Shown one piece after another: positions 1 through 4,005 of a stretch of DNA of 5,429 bases (positions are counted from its first letter, which is position 1; each line of letters begins with the position of its first letter). Below the pieces are notes generated by a model that had not been told where the DNA came from, ran no database searches, and was given only the letters and a program-made list of their open reading frames with translations. This DNA is from Methanocorpusculum sp. GTDB lineage: Archaea; Halobacteriota; Methanomicrobia; Methanomicrobiales; Methanocorpusculaceae. The stretch is taken from assembly GCA_029986975.1 (NCBI GenBank), contig DALTWR010000074.1, forward strand, positions 1-5,429. Reading direction: 5' to 3'. Made by a program: the position numbers and the translations under genes.

Positions 1-7
1 GTAATAA

Positions 8-11
8 GAGG
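8..11 (+). promoter_or_regulatory. Shine-Dalgarno site of the RibD-type reductase gene
   Basis: GAGG lies 6 nt before the ATG at 18 and 9 nt before the ATG at 21. Both spacings are workable, so it supports a start at this double ATG but does not choose between the two. The promoter, if separate, lies outside the window. Confidence 0.6.
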
Positions 12-17
12 AAAGAG

Positions 18-686
18 ATGATGCGTCCGCACGTATTAATGATATCAGAAATAACCGCCGACGGTAAACTGACGCTTGGAAAGGGTGTCTCCAGCAAACT
101 GCTTATGAAATATATGTCTCCTGAAGCTGAGGTTATGCTGCATGAGACGCGCGCAGCCTACGATGCTATTATGGTCGGGACAAACACTATCAGAATTGAT
201 AACTCAAACCTGACTGTTCGTCTTGTTGAGGGAAAAAGTCCTCTGCGGGTAATACCTAATGCTTCTGCGGATTTGCCTCTCGACTCAAATGTGTTCAATG
301 TCAAAAATGCGCCCACAGTTCTTGCCGTTACGAAAAAAGCACCGGAAAGCAGACTCGAAGAGTTCCGTAAACTCGGTGTCTTTGTAGTAACCGCAGGGGA
401 AGAACATATTGATTTTCCGCTTCTGATGAACATTTTATGTGAACAGTTCGGGATAACGTCTCTTATCATTGAAGGCGGTCCGACGCTTAACTGGTTTATG
501 CTTCATGATAAACTCGTCGATGAGATTCGTCTGATTCACATGCCGTTTATTGTTGGCGGTGCTGATACGCCGTCTTTAGTCGGCGGTGCCCGGTTAGGCT
601 CAGAAAATGATATGATTAAGCTTGATTTGAAGTCAACGAAGATGGTCGGAAGTAATCTCGTAACTGAGTATGATGTAAAGTACTAA
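18..686 (+). CDS. RibD C-terminal-type NAD(P)H reductase, probably archaeal diaminopyrimidine reductase of riboflavin/F420 synthesis
   Basis: This is a 222-residue cytoplasmic protein of the RibD C-terminal/dihydrofolate-reductase fold, about the usual length of the archaeal stand-alone enzyme (ArfC/Rib7 type). That enzyme reduces the ribosyl side chain of 2,5-diamino-6-ribosylamino-4(3H)-pyrimidinone 5'-phosphate to ribityl with NAD(P)H, an early step towards riboflavin and coenzyme F420. Visible landmarks are ADGK (residues 14-17), MVGTNT (52-57), DNSNLTVR (61-68), the nucleotide-binding IEGGPTLN (151-158), and VDEI (167-170) followed by Pro176 and GG (180-181). The family usually has DDPxLTVR where this protein has DNSNLTVR, so it may be a divergent branch or a paralogue acting on another pterin- or flavin-like substrate. 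There is no signal peptide and no membrane segment. No other riboflavin gene is visible nearby. The fold is certain; the exact substrate is inferred. Confidence 0.8.
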   Translation: MMRPHVLMISEITADGKLTLGKGVSSKLLMKYMSPEAEVMLHETRAAYDAIMVGTNTIRIDNSNLTVRLVEGKSPLRVIPNASADLPLDSNVFNVKNAPTVLAVTKKAPESRLEEFRKLGVFVVTAGEEHIDFPLLMNILCEQFGITSLIIEGGPTLNWFMLHDKLVDEIRLIHMPFIVGGADTPSLVGGARLGSENDMIKLDLKSTKMVGSNLVTEYDVKY

Positions 687-723
687 AATCAGCGGATGTA
701 TCTTATTAATAGAGTTACAATAA

Positions 724-729
724 TTTTTT
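724..729 (+). terminator. Possible oligo-T terminator of the reductase gene
   Basis: A run of six T lies 38 nt after the reductase stop codon. A weak AT-only stem (TTATT at 703-707 with AATAA at 719-723) sits directly before it. Archaeal termination mainly needs a T-rich non-template run, so this is a reasonable terminator in the 48-nt gap between convergent genes. No comparable T run is seen for the opposing gene, only TTTT on the minus strand at 688-685. Confidence 0.45.
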
Positions 730-734
730 AAGAA

Positions 735-1433
735 TCAGAAGTTCTCTTTCAGCGCTTCAGCTACCGCATCTCCGAATGACAACTCCGAGATAAAACCGCC
801 ACTTCCTTTTTTCGTCACTGCTTCTTTTGTACGCTGTGAACTGTTTGCCGGTGCTATGGCTTTTCCTGCTATCTCAAGCATTGAAATATCATTTTCCGAA
901 TCTCCCGCCGCAAGGAAATCAGAAGGAGACAACCCCATCTCAGCGGCGAGTGCCGCAAACGCTTTTCCTTTTGAAAGTCCCGGTGTATGCAGATGAATAG
1001 CAAACCCGGTATCAACTGCTTCAACATTCATGTCGGAAATAATCTCATTTACCGTCTTTAAATCAGTCCCGCGGGCGAATGCAACATCAGAATACCGCAG
1101 ATTTATACTAAAGAGCCGCAGCTCATCTCCTTTTGGCTGCAGTTCATCGATGACTTTCTGATATGCCGCATAACAGAGGTCATGGTCTCCTTCGACGTGC
1201 AGGCATCCTAAGTATCCTTTCCGGTACGCACCGCCGTTTTCTGCGATGATGTTTCCGTCTGTTCCTATCATGTGGGATAACGTATCAAGGAAACAGACCG
1301 TGTTTCCGGAGGCAAAAACAACCGGAATATCAGCATCTATCAGGCGGCGGATTTCTGCGACGGCAGAAAGCGAGAGTCTTCTTCCTGCATCAGTGAGCGT
1401 TCCGTCGATATCAGTGATAAATGCTTTTACCAT
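735..1433 (-). CDS. Archaeal phosphoglycolate phosphatase-like HAD hydrolase (Cof/SPP type)
   Basis: This is a 232-residue haloacid dehalogenase superfamily phosphatase of the Cof/sucrose-phosphatase-like type, closest in layout to the archaeal phosphoglycolate phosphatase group (Thermoplasma TA0175 type). It would hydrolyse 2-phosphoglycolate or similar small phosphomonoesters with Mg2+ in the cytoplasm. Motif I is DIDGT (8-12), with nucleophile Asp8 and acid/base Asp10. Motif II is SGN (42-44, Ser42). IIAENGG (62-68) opens the substrate-cap region. Motif III lysine is Lys155 in LSKGKA. Motif IV is GDSEND (177-182), with metal-binding Asp178 and Asp182. All catalytic residues are present. 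The ATG at 1433 places motif I at the very N-terminus, as in the family. No Shine-Dalgarno lies upstream, so a leaderless mRNA is likely. HAD phosphatases are often broad in specificity, so the substrate is inferred. Confidence 0.87.
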   Translation of the reverse strand: MVKAFITDIDGTLTDAGRRLSLSAVAEIRRLIDADIPVVFASGNTVCFLDTLSHMIGTDGNIIAENGGAYRKGYLGCLHVEGDHDLCYAAYQKVIDELQPKGDELRLFSINLRYSDVAFARGTDLKTVNEIISDMNVEAVDTGFAIHLHTPGLSKGKAFAALAAEMGLSPSDFLAAGDSENDISMLEIAGKAIAPANSSQRTKEAVTKKGSGGFISELSFGDAVAEALKENF

Positions 1434-1455
1434 GCAAAATAGATTGGACGCGAAT

Positions 1456-1467
1456 GAATAATTATTC
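1456..1467 (-). promoter_or_regulatory. Palindromic TATA-like element of the HAD gene
   Basis: GAATAATTATTC is a perfect 12-bp palindrome. It lies 23 to 34 nt before the HAD start codon on the minus strand. An archaeal TATA box is normally centred 26-27 nt before the transcription start, so this position fits transcription starting at the ATG itself. The lack of any Shine-Dalgarno in the 83-nt gap agrees with that. It could alternatively be an operator. Confidence 0.45.
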
Positions 1468-1498
1468 TTCGGATGAGACAGCAGAAAACGTATTATCT

Positions 1499-1503
1499 AA
1501 AAA
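1499..1503 (-). terminator. Weak T5 tract after the solenoid gene
   Basis: On the minus strand TTTTT follows the stop codon of the beta-solenoid gene by 13 nt and TTTT follows a little later. This is a modest archaeal oligo-T termination signal. Read-through into the HAD gene 83 nt downstream is possible. Confidence 0.3.
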
Positions 1504-1516
1504 TGGTATTGTGAAT

Positions 1517-1939
1517 TTAAAACTGCTGTTCTGCAGAGACTACTCTGGTCTTTTTGCCGAGCAGTTTGCCGCAGTTGATTTTTCCTAAGACCAGAATAGT
1601 GTCTCCGTAAATTTCTCCGGCAGAAACGCCTGGGCGGATGAACACATCTCCGCTGCAGTTTACCTTGTTTACGTTTGCCTTATCGCAGAGCGTAAGCGGG
1701 CCGTCTGTTACTTTTAATTCACCGTCAAGAACGCATCCGCGGGAGATGACACCGCCGCGGCAGATAATATTTCCTTTAACCTGACACTCAGGGCAGAGAT
1801 AGAGGTTTCCTGTCACCACGAGATTTTTCCAGAATGTCCCGCGCGGACCAACTAAGAAATCCCCGTCTATTTTTACCGATTCCGGAAAAAAAGAACCGCG
1901 TTCAGCCATATATTGATTGCCTTTGAAAAGTACTGCCAT
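1517..1939 (-). CDS. Bactofilin-like polymer-forming beta-solenoid protein, cysteine-rich
   Basis: This 140-residue protein looks like a small single-domain member of the polymer-forming (bactofilin/DUF583-like) family. Short turns of roughly 17-20 residues repeat from about residue 22 to 128, with alternating hydrophobic residues and recurring Gly-Asp/Gly-Asn/Gly-Glu corners: DGD 25-27, TGN 43-45, KGN 55-57, DGE 72-74, SGD 96-98, YGD 111-113. This pattern indicates a right-handed beta-helix. Bactofilins self-assemble into filaments without nucleotide, but no function is shown for this one. It has seven cysteines (49, 52, 60, 69, 85, 95, 123), including a CPEC pair, which is unusual for such a small solenoid. 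No signal peptide or membrane helix is seen. The ATG at 1939 is chosen over the in-frame Met11 because a Shine-Dalgarno precedes it. The 83-nt gap to the HAD gene leaves co-transcription open. Confidence 0.68.
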   Translation of the reverse strand: MAVLFKGNQYMAERGSFFPESVKIDGDFLVGPRGTFWKNLVVTGNLYLCPECQVKGNIICRGGVISRGCVLDGELKVTDGPLTLCDKANVNKVNCSGDVFIRPGVSAGEIYGDTILVLGKINCGKLLGKKTRVVSAEQQF

Positions 1940-1944
1940 ATTTT

Positions 1945-1948
1945 CCTC
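1945..1948 (-). promoter_or_regulatory. Shine-Dalgarno site of the beta-solenoid gene
   Basis: On the minus strand GAGG sits 5 nt before the ATG at 1939. This fixes the start there and not at the second in-frame ATG ten codons on. Confidence 0.65.
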
Positions 1949-1975
1949 TTGTCATTAATCTTCAACGTGAATCCT

Positions 1976-1987
1976 ATTAATGTTAAT
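1976..1987 (-). promoter_or_regulatory. AT-rich inverted repeat, likely TATA region of the beta-solenoid gene
   Basis: ATTAA-TG-TTAAT is an inverted repeat 37-48 nt before the solenoid start codon. If it holds the TATA box, transcription would begin near 1953, giving a leader of about 14 nt that still contains the Shine-Dalgarno. Another ATTAAT copy lies at 1954-1959. It may also serve as an operator in this divergent region. Position and composition are the only evidence. Confidence 0.35.
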
Positions 1988-2003
1988 GGTGTTTTTGGGA
2001 ATA

Positions 2004-2012
2004 ATCATATAG
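2004..2012 (+). promoter_or_regulatory. Putative TATA box for the tRNA-Arg (and trm1) transcript
   Basis: ATCATATAG, centred near 2009, lies about 34 nt before the tRNA 5' end. Archaeal spacing puts the transcription start near 2035-2036, leaving a 5' leader of about 7-8 nt for RNase P to remove. It is the best TATA-like match on the plus strand in the divergent gap. Confidence 0.45.
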
Positions 2013-2042
2013 TGGTAAAGGGAAATAATAGAGAAAAGAATT

Positions 2043-2117
2043 GGACATGTAGCCAAGCCAGGATATGGCATCAGCCTCCTAAGCTGAAGATCCAGGGTTC
2101 GAATCCCTGCATGCCCG
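2043..2117 (+). tRNA. tRNA-Arg (anticodon CCU)
   Basis: A full cloverleaf can be folded by hand. The acceptor is 2043-2049 with 2110-2116. The D stem GCCA/TGGC is 2052-2055 with 2066-2069, and its loop carries A14, G15, GG18-19 and A21. The anticodon stem is 2071-2075 with 2083-2087. The 7-nt loop CTCCTAA gives anticodon CCU (2078-2080), which reads AGG (arginine). The variable loop has 5 nt. The T stem is 2093-2097 with 2105-2109, with loop TTCGAAT. The discriminator is G73 at 2117; CCA is not encoded and must be added. There is no intron after position 37. Two oddities stand out. The third acceptor pair is A3-C70 (2045/2114), a mismatch. Position 26 is A (2070), not the G that Trm1 modifies. 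All other stem pairs are Watson-Crick. Confidence 0.93.
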
Positions 2118-2127
2118 TAATACACAT

Positions 2128-3243
2128 ATGAATCTGCATGAAATAACCGAAGGGAACACTGTCTTTTACGCGCCGGTACAGGATGAATCTGCTGATTTTC
2201 CTCCGGGGTCTGCGCCGGTTTTCTACAATACCAGAATGGAATTCAACCGCGATATGACCGTTCTGCTTCTTGCTGTTCTTCAGCCGGAAGAGTATCTCGA
2301 TTCAATGGCTGCAACCGGCGTTCGCGGTCTTCGTGTTGCAAACGAGGCGCATGTCGCATCAGTAATCAATGACTTCAATCCGGAAGCGGTTGCGACCATC
2401 AAAGAAAATGCGGCGCGTCTTCCGGGTTCTATTGAGGTGACCTGTTCTGATGCGAATATGCTTATGTGCAGCAGAAGGTTTGATGCGGTGGATTTAGATC
2501 CGTTTGGAACGCCGATGCCGTTTTTAGATGCGGCATCCCGTTCTGCGAAGCGGTATCTTTTCGTAACGGCAACTGATACGGCGCCGCTTTGCGGAGCGCA
2601 TTTCAAGGCAGGTCTTCGCCGCTATTTTGCAACGCCGCTGAATACCGAGTATCATGCAGAAGTCGGTCTTCGTATGATGATGGGTGCGATGGCTCGTGAG
2701 CTGGTAAAATACGACCGGGGAATGGAGCCGATTCTTTCCTTCGCGAGCGCGCATTTCTACCGTTCTCACATCAGAATTATTCCGAAAGTTCCTGCTGCAG
2801 ATGATACAGTGATGCAGATAGGTTTTATTCATCAGTGTCCGCACTGTCTCTACCGTTCAGAAGAAAAAGGAACTCTTCTCCCGCATGAGGAGGTTTGTCC
2901 GCACTGCGGCGCTCACACGATTCCTGCAGGTCCTTTATGGATGGGAAGACTTTCTGATAAAGCGGTGCTTTCACAGATGGCAGAAGTGCTTCCTTCGATG
3001 CGGTTTGGCACATCACGGAAGATGGAAAAGTTTCTTTCGATTCTGCAGAATGAACCGGAGACCTGTTTCTTCTATGAGTATCACGCAATCTGTAAATCAC
3101 TGAAGGTCTCCCCTCCTTCGATGGAGGATTTCCTTGCAGCACTTCATGACGCAGGATTTACCGCAGAACGTACGCATTTCAGTGGAACGGGTGTTAAAAC
3201 AACAGCGCCACTTGAAGTTATTGAAAAGATTCTTGATAGATAA
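2128..3243 (+). CDS. trm1: tRNA (guanine(26)-N2)-dimethyltransferase Trm1
   Basis: This 371-residue enzyme uses S-adenosylmethionine to make N2,N2-dimethylguanosine at G26, at the hinge between the D and anticodon stems of many tRNAs. The length is normal for archaeal Trm1. The N-terminal substrate loop reads VFYNTRMEFNRD (31-42); the Thr at 35 is usually Pro. The Rossmann methyltransferase core has SAM motif I around DSMAATGVRGLR (58-69), the acidic strand-2 end at NDFNP (81-85), and the catalytic-region DLDPFGTP (122-129), followed by FVTATDTAPLCG (145-156). The C-terminal domain has a four-cysteine zinc-type site, CPHC (237-240) and CPHC (257-260). The ATG at 2128 lies 10 nt after the tRNA-Arg gene, with no Shine-Dalgarno and no TATA box at the leaderless position (2098-2105 is the tRNA T arm). 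It is therefore probably expressed from the tRNA promoter and released by tRNA 3' processing. Confidence 0.95.
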   Translation: MNLHEITEGNTVFYAPVQDESADFPPGSAPVFYNTRMEFNRDMTVLLLAVLQPEEYLDSMAATGVRGLRVANEAHVASVINDFNPEAVATIKENAARLPGSIEVTCSDANMLMCSRRFDAVDLDPFGTPMPFLDAASRSAKRYLFVTATDTAPLCGAHFKAGLRRYFATPLNTEYHAEVGLRMMMGAMARELVKYDRGMEPILSFASAHFYRSHIRIIPKVPAADDTVMQIGFIHQCPHCLYRSEEKGTLLPHEEVCPHCGAHTIPAGPLWMGRLSDKAVLSQMAEVLPSMRFGTSRKMEKFLSILQNEPETCFFYEYHAICKSLKVSPPSMEDFLAALHDAGFTAERTHFSGTGVKTTAPLEVIEKILDR

Positions 3244-3267
3244 TTTTCATTCGTAACCATTCAGCCC

Positions 3268-3275
3268 TTTTTTTT
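3268..3275 (+). terminator. Oligo-T terminator after trm1
   Basis: A run of eight T begins 25 nt past the trm1 stop codon, after CCC. It is the longest T run in the window and a typical archaeal intrinsic termination signal. It would separate trm1 from gfcR, which has its own TATA-like element just downstream. Confidence 0.6.
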
Positions 3276-3299
3276 GATTTCTCTATCTATAGACACTCC

Positions 3300-3307
3300 T
3301 ATATCCT
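3300..3307 (+). promoter_or_regulatory. TATA box of gfcR, leaderless arrangement
   Basis: TATATCCT occupies exactly -30 to -23 relative to the A of the gfcR ATG, the place expected for a TATA box when transcription starts at the start codon. No Shine-Dalgarno exists in the gap, which supports a leaderless mRNA. A second AT stretch, TATATATA at 3317-3324, is too close to the ATG to be the TATA box for this start. Confidence 0.5.
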
Positions 3308-3329
3308 TCTACGTCATATATATACGAAT

Positions 3330-3929
3330 ATGTCATCATTAGATGAGCTTATTCAAAAAGCGCGCGCCCTGCAGGATGACGGCCATCCGGTTGGTCAGAT
3401 TGCTGACGAACTGAGTCTTTCTACAGATACAATCACCTGGCTTTTAACTCAGGGAGCATCCTCAGACAAAGCCGCACCGAAAGATGTCCATATCGACTGG
3501 ACGGTTGTCAGTTCCGATGCAAACCTGTTAAACGGCGTTGCCCAGATGCTGATGGTAAACTTTGAGGCACAGTCCGGCGAGGAAGAAGAAGTCGATGCTG
3601 CAGTCGGTCTTTCAGTAACCGGTGTTCCGCTTGCTACACTCATTGCCGCAGAACACGGATTAAATCTTGCAATCTACTATCCGTCAAAGCACAACCCGGA
3701 AGGAAACGTTGGTTCTATCTCCGGAAACTTCAGCAAGGTTGCAGGAAAACGCTGTGTAATTATCGACGACTGCATCACAACCGGAAACTCACTTGCAGAA
3801 GCAGTTGTCTATCTTCGCAAGCACAAGGCAAACCCGGTAGGCATCTGTGTGCTCTTTGATAAGCGCGGTGTCCGTGAAATTGAAGGAGTGCCTGTATATC
3901 CGCTCTTCAACGTAAAGCGTATTGATTAA
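3330..3929 (+). CDS. gfcR: GfcR-type transcriptional regulator (orotate phosphoribosyltransferase-like, HTH plus PRTase domain)
   Basis: This 199-residue protein combines an N-terminal helix-turn-helix (about residues 19-41, HPVGQIADELSLSTDTITWL) with a type I phosphoribosyltransferase domain (about 55-199). The PRPP-binding signature VIIDDCITTGNS is at 143-154, and the flexible-loop region is around GNVGSISGNFS (125-135). This architecture and length match archaeal GfcR, formerly annotated as PyrE-like. In Haloferax it acts as a DNA-binding regulator of glycolytic and sugar-use genes and not as a pyrimidine enzyme. In a methanogen it probably controls central carbon metabolism, perhaps in response to PRPP or another phosphosugar, but the targets here are unknown. 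No pyr gene is nearby, which fits a regulator. The start gives a complete HTH and agrees with a TATA box placed for a leaderless mRNA. Confidence 0.9.
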   Translation: MSSLDELIQKARALQDDGHPVGQIADELSLSTDTITWLLTQGASSDKAAPKDVHIDWTVVSSDANLLNGVAQMLMVNFEAQSGEEEEVDAAVGLSVTGVPLATLIAAEHGLNLAIYYPSKHNPEGNVGSISGNFSKVAGKRCVIIDDCITTGNSLAEAVVYLRKHKANPVGICVLFDKRGVREIEGVPVYPLFNVKRID

Positions 3930-3948
3930 AACAGGAATCTAATGCGAC

Positions 3949-3960
3949 AAATATATATAG
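3949..3960 (+). promoter_or_regulatory. Strong TATA box of the thermosome gene
   Basis: AAATATATATAG is a near-ideal archaeal TATA box in the 76-nt gap before the chaperonin gene. Its centre near 3955 puts transcription start at about 3981-3982, giving a 5' leader of about 24 nt that includes the Shine-Dalgarno. A T5 run at 3975-3979 lies between box and start and could also help end the gfcR transcript. I recognise no specific heat-shock regulator site. Confidence 0.65.
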
Positions 3961-3991
3961 AAGTCCAATCCAACTTTTTAGCAAGAATAGA

Positions 3992-3995
3992 GGAG
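3992..3995 (+). promoter_or_regulatory. Shine-Dalgarno site of the thermosome gene
   Basis: GGAG within AGGAGAG (3991-3997) lies 10 nt before the ATG at 4006. This is slightly long spacing but a good match, and it supports that start. Confidence 0.65.
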
Positions 3996-4005
3996 AGTTA
4001 TTACT

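Noticed and set aside
2043..2117. tRNA pseudogene or split/intron-containing tRNA
   Set aside because: Apart from one acceptor mismatch every stem pairs and all invariant loop bases (T8, A14, GG18-19, A21, T33, TTC at 54-56) are present. The anticodon loop is the normal 7 nt, so there is no intron.
1913..2131. Plus-strand 72-codon open frame over the divergent region and the tRNA
   Set aside because: It starts inside the solenoid gene on the opposite strand and reads through the whole tRNA-Arg gene. It has no Shine-Dalgarno and no protein-like pattern.
2280..3142. Minus-strand frames (2280-2606, 2524-2844, 2825-3142) opposite trm1
   Set aside because: They overlap each other and the clear trm1 frame, are rich in Arg/Ser, and have no recognisable domain or start signal.
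3244..3329. CATTC repeated twice at 3249-3262 as a possible operator
   Set aside because: A 5-nt repeat is expected by chance. It lies next to the trm1 stop and before the T8 terminator, not near the gfcR promoter.
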